Shown: positions 52,153-60,508 of the stretch, in pieces
How positions within the stretch are numbered: position 1 is the stretch's first letter
Layout of the letters: each line of letters begins with the position of its first letter
Assembly: GCA_020637805.1 (NCBI GenBank)
Contig: JACKJU010000003.1
Span: 186,001-250,000, forward strand
Direction of reading: 5' to 3'
DNA: 64,000 bases
DNA from: Nitratireductor sp.
GTDB taxonomy: Bacteria > Pseudomonadota > Alphaproteobacteria > Rhizobiales > Rhizobiaceae
Program-made: the position numbers and the translations under genes
Notes under the pieces: model-generated
What the model was told of the DNA's origin: nothing
The model's database searches: none
The model's input: the letters and a program-made list of their open reading frames with translations, nothing else

Positions 52153-53090
52153 GCGAAGCCGAAAACCAGACATCTGCCGGCGATGGCCCGGCAGGGGATG
52201 TGACCAGGGCGGGCTTCGTCGCCTTGATCGGCGCTCCGAACGCTGGCAAGTCGACGCTGATGAACCAGCTTGTCGGCACCAAGGTGTCGATTGTCACGCA
52301 CAAGGTTCAGACAACGCGCGCCGTCGTTCGCGGAATTCTGATGCACGGCAGCTCGCAGATCATTTTCATCGACACTCCGGGCATCTTCAAGCCGCGCCGC
52401 CGCCTCGACACCGCGATGGTGACGACCGCCTGGGGTGGCGCGAAAGATGCGGATCTGGTCGCGTTGCTGATCGATTCCGAGCGCGGCTTCACCGAAGACG
52501 TGGAAGATATCGTCAAGGGTCTGGCCGGTACCGGGCGCAAGGCTATCCTCATCCTGAACAAGGTGGATGCGGTGCGGCGCGATACCTTGCTGGAACTGGC
52601 CGCAAAGGCGTCTGCCGTGGCCGAGTTCGACCGCGTCTTCATGGTCTCGGCGCTCAAGGGTGACGGCTGCGCCGATCTGGTCGAGTACCTCGCCGCGTCA
52701 ATGCCCGAGAGCCCGTACCTCTATCCGGAAGACGAGATCTCGGATCTTCCCATGCGCCAGCTTGCAGCCGAGATCACCCGCGAGAAGATCTTCCTGCGCC
52801 TTCACCAGGAACTTCCCTATGCCACCCATGTGGAGACGGAGACGTGGGAAGAAACGGACAAGGGCGTACGCATCGAGCAGGCGATCTTCGTGGAGCGTGA
52901 CAGCCAGAAGAAAATCGTCATCGGCAAGGGTGGCCAGACCATAAAGGCCGTATCGATGGCTGCGCGCAAGGAGCTCTCCGACATTCTGGAAAAACCGGTT
53001 CATCTGTTCCTGTTCGTCAAGGTCCGCGAGAATTGGGGAGACGATCCCGAGCGCTATCGCCAGATGGGGCTTGAATTCCCCCGGCAGTGA
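52149..53090 (+). CDS. era: GTPase Era
   Basis: Essential GTPase (313 aa) that matures 16S rRNA and assembles the 30S subunit. G motifs: GAPNAGKST (G1), IDTPGIFKPRR (G3), LNKVDAV (G4) and SALKGDGC (G5). The C-terminal KH domain has VERDSQKKIVIGKGGQTIKA. It starts with GTG at 52149, overlapping the rnc stop (GTGA), so rnc and era are coupled, as in most bacteria. The reading frame is intact from here on. Confidence 0.97.
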   Translation: MSEAENQTSAGDGPAGDVTRAGFVALIGAPNAGKSTLMNQLVGTKVSIVTHKVQTTRAVVRGILMHGSSQIIFIDTPGIFKPRRRLDTAMVTTAWGGAKDADLVALLIDSERGFTEDVEDIVKGLAGTGRKAILILNKVDAVRRDTLLELAAKASAVAEFDRVFMVSALKGDGCADLVEYLAASMPESPYLYPEDEISDLPMRQLAAEITREKIFLRLHQELPYATHVETETWEETDKGVRIEQAIFVERDSQKKIVIGKGGQTIKAVSMAARKELSDILEKPVHLFLFVKVRENWGDDPERYRQMGLEFPRQ

Positions 53091-53105
53091 GCCTTTCCTG
53101 TCCGG

Positions 53106-53891
53106 ATGGAATGGAAGGACACCGGGCTGATTCTTGGCGTCAGGAAGCACGGCGAGACCAGCGCAATCATCGAAGTCATGACGGAACATCACGGCCGGCA
53201 CCTTGGGTTGGTGCGCGGTGGCCGTTCTTCGCGCATGCGGCCCCTGCTTCAACCGGGAAATTCGGTCAGCCTTGTCTGGCGCGCCAGGCTGGAGGAGCAT
53301 CTGGGCATGTTCCAGGCGGAGGCCGAGGAATTGCGCGCCGCCAGGCTGATGGAAACGCCGCTCGGCATTCACGGTCTGCAGACACTGGCTGCGCATTTGC
53401 GGCTCCTGCCCGAACGCGACGGTCACCAGGGCCTGTACCGCGCAGCGCTGGTCTTGCTTGATCACTTTGACGAGCCGCAAAAGGCTGCAAGGCTGATGAT
53501 CCGCTTCGAACTGGCGCTTCTGGAAGAACTCGGATTCGGACTTGATCTGGAACGTTGCGCCTCGACCGGACAACGGCACGATCTGGCTTATGTATCGCCG
53601 AAGAGCGGACGCGCGGTCTCGCGGGAAGCGGGCACGCCCTGGCACGACCGCATGCTGGCGCTTCCCTATTTTCTGCAACGCGAGACGGCATCCCCAGCGC
53701 CTTCGTCAAGCCTGGAAGAGCAACTCCAGGCGGGATTCGCCTTGACGCGCTACTTTCTCGACCGCGACGTCTACATGCCGCGCGGAATCGAGGCACCGGA
53801 TACGCGCGAAGGCTTCATAAAACGGATACTCAAGTCGGTAATGGTTGGAAGCGATGCCACCGGCGAACTGGAGACGGGCCATGGCCGATGA
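53106..53891 (+). CDS. recO: DNA repair protein RecO
   Basis: Loads RecA at gaps with RecR (261 aa). The N-terminal OB-fold is visible (MEWKDTGLILGVRKHGETSA, RHLGLVRGGRSSRMRPLLQP), then the helical part (RFELALLEELGFGLDLERCA). The zinc-finger cysteines of some RecO proteins are mostly lacking (one Cys in LERCAST), common in this group. It starts 15 bp after era and overlaps the thioesterase gene by 11 bp. Confidence 0.94.
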   Translation: MEWKDTGLILGVRKHGETSAIIEVMTEHHGRHLGLVRGGRSSRMRPLLQPGNSVSLVWRARLEEHLGMFQAEAEELRAARLMETPLGIHGLQTLAAHLRLLPERDGHQGLYRAALVLLDHFDEPQKAARLMIRFELALLEELGFGLDLERCASTGQRHDLAYVSPKSGRAVSREAGTPWHDRMLALPYFLQRETASPAPSSSLEEQLQAGFALTRYFLDRDVYMPRGIEAPDTREGFIKRILKSVMVGSDATGELETGHGR

Positions 53892-54387
53892 CGACCGCTA
53901 CATGCCGCTGGATATGCAGGTAGGACCTGTGCCGCTCGATTTGCTCTCGACGCACACGGGAATGCAGGTCTTCGAGATGATGCTTGCAGGTGAACTGCCG
54001 CCGCCGCCGATTGCGCGCACCCTCAATTTCACGCTGACCGAGGCCGAGGAGGGCAGGGTAGTCTTCACAGGCTATCCGCTTCTTGATTTTTACAACCCCT
54101 TCGGCACGATTCATGGCGGCTGGCCCGCTGCAATCCTCGATTCGGCTCTGGGCTGCTGTGTTCACACCCGGCTGCAGCCGGGCATGGCCTACACGACCAT
54201 CGAGTTCAAGGTGAACCTGGTGCGGCCGATCTTTGCCGATACCGGAAAGGTCGTTTGCGAGGGAAGGCTCATCCATCTGGGCCGCACCATCGCGACCTCG
54301 GAAGCGGAACTCAGGACGGCAGACGGCAAGTTGCTGGCGCACGGCACCGAAACCTGCGCCATCTTTCCACTGGGTTCCAAGGGATAA
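53881..54387 (+). CDS. PaaI-family hotdog-fold thioesterase
   Basis: Predicted acyl-CoA thioesterase (168 aa). The hotdog motif is clear: NPFGTIHGGWPAAILDSALG, with the helix acid in AILDSALG, then YTTIEFKVNLVRPIFADTGK and VVCEGRLIHLGRTIATSEAE. The substrate is unknown. ATG 53881 overlaps the recO stop. It is the last gene of the operon before chrA, which starts 13 bp later. Confidence 0.88.
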   Translation: MADDDRYMPLDMQVGPVPLDLLSTHTGMQVFEMMLAGELPPPPIARTLNFTLTEAEEGRVVFTGYPLLDFYNPFGTIHGGWPAAILDSALGCCVHTRLQPGMAYTTIEFKVNLVRPIFADTGKVVCEGRLIHLGRTIATSEAELRTADGKLLAHGTETCAIFPLGSKG

Positions 54388-54400
54388 AGGTGCGCCGCAA

Positions 54401-55729
54401 ATGCCCTTGAACAAGGCCCGGCGCGGCCCCCGGGTTTCGGCATCCACCCGGCAGGTTCCACCCTCGCTCGCCGATGCTGCCCGTCAATGGGGGCGCATCG
54501 GTATCCTGTCCTTTGGCGGGCCTGCTGCCCAGATTGCACTCATGCATCGCGTGGTGGTGGACGAACGCGGCTGGATGACCGAGCGCCAGTTCATGAACGC
54601 GCTGTCTTTTTGCATGCTGCTTCCCGGACCTGAAGCCATGCAACTGGCCACCTATTGCGGCTGGCGCCTGCATGGTGTGTTTGGCGGCCTGATCGCAGGG
54701 CTCCTGTTCGTTATGCCCGGCGCGCTCGTGATTCTGGCGCTTGCATCGTTCTACCTGCTTTATGGCTCTGCGCCCGGAATGCAGGCGCTCTTTCTCGGGA
54801 TCAAGGCCGCCGTCCTGGTCATCGTACTGGAAGCGCTTATCAAGGTGGCTCGAAGGGCGCTCGACGAACCGCTGCATTGGCTTGTTGCGGCGGCTTCCTT
54901 CTTGGCGCTGTTCTTTTTTGCGGTGCCGTTTCCGCTGGTAATCGTGGTTGCCGGCCTGCTGGGTTTCGCTACCGCTACAGGCGGGTCCACGGCAGAAGAC
55001 GGTGTCATGCCTGTATCCCTGCGGCGCACCGCTCGCACGGTTCTCGTCTGGCTGGCGATCTGGCTGATTCCCCTTGTCCTTGCCGGCGGGGGCATTCTCG
55101 GCGAGATCGGCTGGTTCTTCTCCCGGCTTGCCACGGTTACCTTTGGCGGCGCCTATGCGGTGCTGGCCTACATGGCGCAGGCTGCGGTGGAAACCAAGGG
55201 TTGGCTTGCTGCAACCGAGATGATGGATGGCCTGGGACTGGCCGAAACCACGCCCGGCCCGCTGATCCTTGTGACCGAGTTCGTTGGCTTCATTGCTGCT
55301 GCCCGGCACAATGGCGAGCCGGACCTTGCAATGGGGTTGGCAGGCGCGCTTGTGACCCTGTGGGCGACCTTTGCACCTTGTTTCCTGTGGGTGTTTGCCG
55401 GTGCGCCCTATGTCGAGTGGATAGCTTCCCGCAGGCGCTTGAGCAGGGCACTTTCGGCAATTTCTGCAGCCGTGGTCGGGGTTATTCTCAATCTTTCGAT
55501 CTGGTTCGCGCTTCACGTCCTGTTTGCCAGGGTCGAGCGCTCGGATCGCGGGTTCCTTGTTCTCTGGCTGCCTGATTTCACGACGGTCGATTTTGCCGCC
55601 GTATCGCTGTCTGCGATTGCGGCGGCAATGCTGCTGGTTGCAAGGCGGGGCGTGTTGATGACGCTGGCCGTATGCGCGGTTCTGGGCCTGGTGGCCGGCA
55701 TGATGTTTGTCCGCCCAAGCGCATTCTAG
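54401..55729 (+). CDS. chrA: Chromate transporter, long-chain (two-domain) type
   Basis: Inner-membrane chromate/sulfate efflux protein (442 aa). Both halves of the duplicated CHR family are present: half 1 FGGPAAQIALMHRVVVDERG, NALSFCMLLPGPEAMQLATY; half 2 TFGGAYAVLAYMAQAAVETK, MMDGLGLAETTPGPLILVTE. The PGP and FGG motifs important for transport are conserved. ATG 54401 is chosen 13 bp after the thioesterase; the frame continues upstream inside that gene. It converges with the MFS gene with only 12 bp between stops. Confidence 0.9.
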   Translation: MPLNKARRGPRVSASTRQVPPSLADAARQWGRIGILSFGGPAAQIALMHRVVVDERGWMTERQFMNALSFCMLLPGPEAMQLATYCGWRLHGVFGGLIAGLLFVMPGALVILALASFYLLYGSAPGMQALFLGIKAAVLVIVLEALIKVARRALDEPLHWLVAAASFLALFFFAVPFPLVIVVAGLLGFATATGGSTAEDGVMPVSLRRTARTVLVWLAIWLIPLVLAGGGILGEIGWFFSRLATVTFGGAYAVLAYMAQAAVETKGWLAATEMMDGLGLAETTPGPLILVTEFVGFIAAARHNGEPDLAMGLAGALVTLWATFAPCFLWVFAGAPYVEWIASRRRLSRALSAISAAVVGVILNLSIWFALHVLFARVERSDRGFLVLWLPDFTTVDFAAVSLSAIAAAMLLVARRGVLMTLAVCAVLGLVAGMMFVRPSAF

Positions 55730-55741
55730 TCGGCCAGCATT

Positions 55742-56965
55742 CTAGGCAGCCTGCGGGCGTGCCACCGGTGCCTGCCTGATTGGCCAGTGAACGAGTGCCG
55801 CAAATATGCCAAGCGCGACGCCAAGCCACCACACCGGATTGTATGAGCCGTAGATATCGTAGAGATATCCGCCAAGCCACACGCCCAGGAATGAACCGAT
55901 CTGATGCGAGAAGAAGACGATACCGCCCAACATGCCGAGATAGCGCGTTCCGAACATCGTGGCGACAAGGGCGTTGGTCGGAGGAACCGTTGACAGCCAG
56001 AGGATACCCATCACGGATGCGAAGATGACGATGGTCGTGGGAGACTGCGGCACCAGCAGGAACAGGGTCACCGCAATCGAACGGCTGACATAGATGAGCG
56101 ACAGCAGGTGCGGCATGTGCCAGCTGCGCGAGACGAACCCTGACCCGAGCGATCCGACGATGTTGAACAGGCCGATCAGGAACAGCGCCATGCCGGCCCA
56201 CTTCGCGTCGATACCGATGTCCTGCACATAGGCCGGAAAATGCGCGACGATGAAAGCCACTTGGAAGCCGCAGACGAAGAAACCTGCGATCAGAAGCAGA
56301 TACGACTGGTGGCCGAACGCTTCGCGCAGGGCAGCGCCGAGAGACTGTTCCAATTCGGCAGATGAAATCCTCGACGTCTTGCCATTGCCAGCTAGCGGAA
56401 TGGCGAGCAGCGGAATGACGAGCATCATGGCTGCCAGCCAGATCAGCGATTCCTGCCACCCGAACGCGGCGATGAGCGCAACCGACAGGGGCGAGAAAAG
56501 GGCCATCCCCGCAGAGCCGGCTGCCGTTCCGATGCCGAAAACCGTGGTCCTGTAGGAGGCGTCAACGTTGCGCGCAAACGCCGCCATGACAATCGAGAAG
56601 GAGCCGGCAGCGACGCCAAGACCTATCAATACCCCGGCCGAGAAATGCAGGAGCCACGGTGCCTCGGCAATCGACATCAGGCAAAGGCCCGTGGCGTAGA
56701 GCGCTGCCCCGATGGCAAGCACCCGCCAGGTTCCGTATTTGTCGGAGATTGCGCCGAAGAACGGCTGTCCCAGCCCCCAGAACAGGTTCTGGATTGCGAT
56801 TGCCAGGCCGAATGTTGTGCGGTCCCAGCCGCGCATCTCGAGCATCGGCAACTGGTAGAATCCCATTGCCGAGCGCGGGCCGAAGCTGATCATGGCAATG
56901 AGGCAGCCGCAAATTATTAGCAGCCAGGGCAGGGAATGAGATGTCGCGGAATTGTCTTTCGTCAT
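55742..56965 (-). CDS. Major facilitator superfamily transporter
   Basis: Twelve-helix transporter (407 aa), probably of the monocarboxylate/oxalate-formate-like group. Signature stretches: FWGLGQPFFGAISDKYGTWR (between helices 2 and 3), GVLIGLGVAAGSFSIVMAAF (helix 4), GMLGGIVFFSHQIGSFLGVW (helix 10/11). The N-terminus is hydrophilic (TKDNSATSHS). It follows a MarR-type regulator by 24 bp in the same direction, so the regulator likely controls it. Substrate unknown; drug or organic-acid efflux are both possible. Confidence 0.85.
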   Translation of the reverse strand: MTKDNSATSHSLPWLLIICGCLIAMISFGPRSAMGFYQLPMLEMRGWDRTTFGLAIAIQNLFWGLGQPFFGAISDKYGTWRVLAIGAALYATGLCLMSIAEAPWLLHFSAGVLIGLGVAAGSFSIVMAAFARNVDASYRTTVFGIGTAAGSAGMALFSPLSVALIAAFGWQESLIWLAAMMLVIPLLAIPLAGNGKTSRISSAELEQSLGAALREAFGHQSYLLLIAGFFVCGFQVAFIVAHFPAYVQDIGIDAKWAGMALFLIGLFNIVGSLGSGFVSRSWHMPHLLSLIYVSRSIAVTLFLLVPQSPTTIVIFASVMGILWLSTVPPTNALVATMFGTRYLGMLGGIVFFSHQIGSFLGVWLGGYLYDIYGSYNPVWWLGVALGIFAALVHWPIRQAPVARPQAA

Positions 56966-56989
56966 GTCTCTTCTCTCGACCGCTGTGGT

Positions 56990-57421
56990 TCAGCGTTCCA
57001 GTTGGTCTTGTGAAATGTTCTCAAGCGAATGCAGGATCACCTGCAGCTTTTCGTGCAGGTCATCGCCCAGTGCATCCTCAACGCGTTTCTGACAGGCATC
57101 CCAACGCTGGCGCGCCATTTCCAGGACCTCCAGACCCTGCTCGGTCGGCTCCGCGAGGGTTTCCCTGGCGTCCTCTCCATGTACGATCCGCACATGTCCG
57201 GCCTTTGCCATCACCCGAATGTTCCGGCCAAGCGTGCTGCGGTCGAGTCCGGTGTCGCTTTCGAGCGCGCTCAGGCTTGGGCGGTCGGCAATCGAGATCA
57301 GCCGCAAGAGACGGTACTGCGTCACCTTCAGGCCTGTTCCCTCGAGTGCCTCGTCGTAAAGACGCGTGATCCGGTTTGCTGCTGTCCGCAGGTTCGTGCA
57401 ATGGCATTTGCTGGGTTTCAT
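56990..57421 (-). CDS. MarR-family regulator with N-terminal cysteines
   Basis: Winged-helix repressor (143 aa) beginning MKPSKCHCTNLRTAANRITR. The Cys-x-Cys near the start is shared with redox- or metal-sensing MarR proteins paired with MFS pumps. The winged helix is ISIADRPSLSALESDTGLDR and GHVRIVHGEDARETLAEPTE. ATG 57421 is chosen because the N-terminus fits this group, although the frame extends upstream to TTG 57472. No Shine-Dalgarno is visible and a palindrome ends 4 bp before the ATG, so the message may be leaderless and the gene autoregulated. The downstream MFS gene is its likely target. Confidence 0.82.
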   Translation of the reverse strand: MKPSKCHCTNLRTAANRITRLYDEALEGTGLKVTQYRLLRLISIADRPSLSALESDTGLDRSTLGRNIRVMAKAGHVRIVHGEDARETLAEPTEQGLEVLEMARQRWDACQKRVEDALGDDLHEKLQVILHSLENISQDQLER

Positions 57422-57425
57422 GAAG

Positions 57426-57458
57426 CGGGTATATACCCGTAAATTCCATTGATCAATG
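57426..57458. promoter_or_regulatory. Paired palindromes at the marR-type promoter
   Basis: Two perfect palindromes, CGGGTATATACCCG (57426-57439) and CATTGATCAATG (57447-57458), have centres exactly 20 bp (two helical turns) apart. They sit immediately upstream of the MarR-type start codon. This spacing suits two dimers binding the same DNA face. The inner TATATA could also be the -10 element. Confidence 0.65.
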
Positions 57459-57560
57459 TAACGGAACTGCAATTCGTGTCACCGCAACATTGTCGCGCCG
57501 GGCAACATGGTCGCCCTCACTTGATATCGGTGGCGAAATTACCTATGTACCAAGTGCCTG

Positions 57561-57607
57561 TTTACAGGCATGTTTTTATGCCTCTATTATACTCAAAATG
57601 AGCATAA
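57561..57607 (+). promoter_or_regulatory. nadA promoter with NadQ-like operator
   Basis: TTTACA (57561-57566), an 18-bp spacer and TATTAT (57585-57590) fit a sigma-70-type promoter. Overlapping the -10 element is an inverted repeat TTATACTCA-AAA-TGAGCATAA (57587-57607) with one mismatch between arms. This resembles the predicted operator of the alphaproteobacterial NAD regulator NadQ. A putative nadQ gene lies 5 kb downstream, at 62.4-63.4 kb. Assignment is by resemblance and context. Confidence 0.7.
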
Positions 57608-57711
57608 GTTGAAATGCTCGTCAAATGGGTGATGGAGGCGGTTTGGGAAATTCGGGCGGAATGGTTTGCCAAGGCAGGCCAGAGACAATCCGCCGGCACT
57701 GGAGGCGCGAC

Positions 57712-58797
57712 ATGGTCAGCACCACGACGGCATCGGCAGAAAAAAAGAAAGCGGCGAAACCTTCCGCTGCCGAGCGTTTCGGCATTCTGGAGATGCCGGA
57801 TCTCACCTACACGAAGGCGATCGCCAGGGAGACTGCGCCCCTTTACGAGAAGGTGAAACACCACATTCCCGAGATCGAATGGCCGGTGCACGCGCCCTAT
57901 GTCTACTGGATCAACCGCCTCAAGAAGGAACGTGGTGCGGTCATTCTGGCGCACAATTACCAGACGCCGGAAATCTACCACTGCGTTTCCGATATTGCCG
58001 GCGACAGCCTGCAGCTGGCGCGCGAGGCGACGCTGGTGGATGAGGACATCATCGTCCAGTGTGGCGTGCACTTCATGGCTGAAACATCGAAACTGCTCAA
58101 TCCGCACAAGACCGTACTCATCCCGGACGTGAAGGCCGGCTGCTCGCTCTCCGAATCCATCACCGGTGAGGATGTTCGCCTGCTCAAGCAGGCATATCCC
58201 GGCGTTCCCGTTGTCACCTATGTCAACACTTCCGCCGATGTGAAGGCGGAAACAGACATCTGCTGCACGTCATCCAACGCGGTTCGGGTGGTCGAAAGCC
58301 TGGACAGCGATACGGTATTCTGCATTCCAGACGAGTACTTGGCGATGAACGTCCAGAAGCAGACGAAGAAGAAAATCCTTACATGGAAAGGCCATTGCGA
58401 GGTTCACGAGCGCTTCACCGCCGAGGAGCTCCTTGCCTACAAGGAAGCCGATCCCGCAATTCAGATCATCGCGCACCCGGAATGCCATCCTTCCGTGGTG
58501 AAGGTTGCCGACTATGCGGGCTCCACCTCCGGCATGATCGAATATGCCATGAACCAGAAGCCGGGCTCCAAGGTCCTGCTGGTCACCGAATGCTCCATGG
58601 CTTCGAATATCGAGAAGGAGGCAAAGGGCGTCGAGTTCATCAAGCCGTGCAATCTGTGCCCGCACATGAAGCGCATTACCCTGCCGAAAATCCTCGAAAG
58701 CCTCGTTTACATGAAGCAAGAGGTGGATATCGATCCGGCAATTGCGAAAAAGGCACGCCGCGCGGTTGAGCGCATGGTGAATTTGAAGCCTAATTGA
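57712..58797 (+). CDS. nadA: Quinolinate synthase
   Basis: 4Fe-4S enzyme (361 aa) making quinolinate from iminoaspartate and dihydroxyacetone phosphate. The three cluster cysteines are expected to be Cys117 (QCGVHFMAET), Cys185 (CCTSSNAVRV) and Cys316 (PCNLCPHMKRITL). Other motifs: ILAHNYQTPEIYHCVSDIAG, VKAGCSLSES, HPECHPSVV. ATG 57712 with SD GGAGG is chosen; the frame extends upstream without similarity. First gene of nadABC, with a regulatory site upstream. Confidence 0.96.
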   Translation: MVSTTTASAEKKKAAKPSAAERFGILEMPDLTYTKAIARETAPLYEKVKHHIPEIEWPVHAPYVYWINRLKKERGAVILAHNYQTPEIYHCVSDIAGDSLQLAREATLVDEDIIVQCGVHFMAETSKLLNPHKTVLIPDVKAGCSLSESITGEDVRLLKQAYPGVPVVTYVNTSADVKAETDICCTSSNAVRVVESLDSDTVFCIPDEYLAMNVQKQTKKKILTWKGHCEVHERFTAEELLAYKEADPAIQIIAHPECHPSVVKVADYAGSTSGMIEYAMNQKPGSKVLLVTECSMASNIEKEAKGVEFIKPCNLCPHMKRITLPKILESLVYMKQEVDIDPAIAKKARRAVERMVNLKPN

Positions 58798-58904
58798 TCG
58801 AATATGGAATCGGCCACCCTCCGGGCATCTCCGGCGGGTGGCGAAATCGCGGTGCGCCATGTGCCGCTTCCCGGACCGTGTCCTGGGAATGATAGGTAGT
58901 CCGG

Positions 58905-60506
58905 ATGCCAACCCAGCCTGATCTCTTTCCGCCCCAGTCCCGCGATGGTGTGGACGACGTTGTCATCATCGGTGGCGGCCTTGCAGGCCTTTTCTGCGCG
59001 CTCAAGCTGGCGCCCCGTCCGGTAACCGTCATTGCTGCGGCTCCCATTGGCAAGGGTGCTTCCTCGGCATGGGCGCAGGCCGGCATCGCGGCAGCGGTCT
59101 CGCCTGGCGACACGGTGGAAAAGCACCTCCAGGACACGCTCATTGCAGGCGACGGTATTGTCGACGAGAAGATCGCCCGGCTTATGGTGTCGGAAGCCTC
59201 GGACCGCATCCACGATCTGCTTGAGTACGGAGTACCCTTCGACCGGGACCTCGAAGGCCATTTGCTGACCTCGCGCGAGGCCGCGCATTCTGAGCACCGC
59301 GTGGTCCGCGTCAAGGGTGACATGGCTGGGCGCAAGATCATGGAAGCCCTGATTGCCGCCGTCCACAAGACACCCTCCATCCGCCTCATGGAAGGCTATG
59401 TTGCAGAGGAACTGCTGACGAGCGGACGTTTCGTGAGCGGTCTCGTTGCCCGTCCCGATGCCGGGCTTGCCGCCCGCACCGTCACCTTCCCTGCCCGTGC
59501 TGTGGTTATGGCCGCAGGTGGTGTCGGCCATCTCTACCAGATCACGACCAACCCGGCAGAGGCGCGTGGCGGCGGTATCGGAATGGCAGCGCGTGCCGGC
59601 GCCGTGATCGCTGACCCGGAATTCGTCCAGTTCCATCCAACCGGCATCAATGTCGGTCTTGATCCGACGCCGCTTGCCACCGAGGCGCTGCGCGGTGAAG
59701 GCTGTACCCTGCTCAACGATGCGGGCGAGCGCTTCATGATGAAGCTGCATCCCGATGCAGAACTGGCCCCGCGCGACGTCGTCGCTCGCGGCATCTATGC
59801 CGAGGTGATGTCCGGCCGCGGCGCCTGGCTCGATTGCACGAAGGCAGTTGGCGAGCACTTCAAGGACGAGTTCCCCACAGTCTACGGCTATTGCCAGGCA
59901 GCGGGCATCGATCCTGCAAAACAGCCCATCCCGGTCGTTCCTGCCGCGCACTACTTCATGGGCGGCATACTGACCGATGCCGATGGCCGCACCTCGCTGG
60001 ATGGGCTCTGGGCATGTGGAGAGGTCACTTCCACCGGCGCCCATGGCGCCAACCGTCTTGCCTCGAACTCCTTGCTCGAAGCCGTCGTATTCGCCGGCCG
60101 CATCGCGAACGACATCTCCGAAACCATACCCGATTCCCGTACCAATCCCTGGAAGGACCGCTCCGACATGAACGCGGAGGCGGAAACCGCAGCGGACAAT
60201 GCCGCGATGGTGCGCCTGCGCAGGATCATGACGGAGAAGGTTGGCGTCATCCGCGATGGCGAAGGGCTTGCCCAGGCCATAAGCGAGATTGCCGAGTTGG
60301 AGAAGCTGAACACGTCGGTCCGCTTCGGCAACACACTGACAACGGCAAAGATGATCGCGGTAGGTGCGATCCTGCGCGAGGAAAGCCGTGGCGGTCACTT
60401 CCGCACGGATTTTCCGGAGGCACGGGAAGCATGGAAGCATCGCACTTTCCTAACGCTTGCACAGGCAAACGACGCGGTCGCAAAACTGCTTGCAGGGGAG
60501 AGCTGA
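58905..60506 (+). CDS. nadB: L-aspartate oxidase
   Basis: FAD enzyme (533 aa) oxidising aspartate to iminoaspartate for NAD synthesis. Motifs: dinucleotide fold DVVIIGGGLAGLFCALKLA, GKGASSAWAQAGIAAAVSPG, FVQFHPTGINVG, TEALRGEGCTLLNDAGERFM, VPAAHYFMGGILTDADGRTS, and GANRLASNSLLEAVVF. The C-terminal helical domain is present. It begins 107 bp after nadA and is followed by nadC after 2 bp. Confidence 0.96.
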   Translation: MPTQPDLFPPQSRDGVDDVVIIGGGLAGLFCALKLAPRPVTVIAAAPIGKGASSAWAQAGIAAAVSPGDTVEKHLQDTLIAGDGIVDEKIARLMVSEASDRIHDLLEYGVPFDRDLEGHLLTSREAAHSEHRVVRVKGDMAGRKIMEALIAAVHKTPSIRLMEGYVAEELLTSGRFVSGLVARPDAGLAARTVTFPARAVVMAAGGVGHLYQITTNPAEARGGGIGMAARAGAVIADPEFVQFHPTGINVGLDPTPLATEALRGEGCTLLNDAGERFMMKLHPDAELAPRDVVARGIYAEVMSGRGAWLDCTKAVGEHFKDEFPTVYGYCQAAGIDPAKQPIPVVPAAHYFMGGILTDADGRTSLDGLWACGEVTSTGAHGANRLASNSLLEAVVFAGRIANDISETIPDSRTNPWKDRSDMNAEAETAADNAAMVRLRRIMTEKVGVIRDGEGLAQAISEIAELEKLNTSVRFGNTLTTAKMIAVGAILREESRGGHFRTDFPEAREAWKHRTFLTLAQANDAVAKLLAGES

Positions 60507-60508
60507 GC

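Noticed and set aside
58707..60440. 577-codon minus-strand open frame opposite nadA 3' end and nadB
   Set aside because: Antisense shadow of a GC-rich gene. The plus-strand frames carry complete nadA/nadB motifs.
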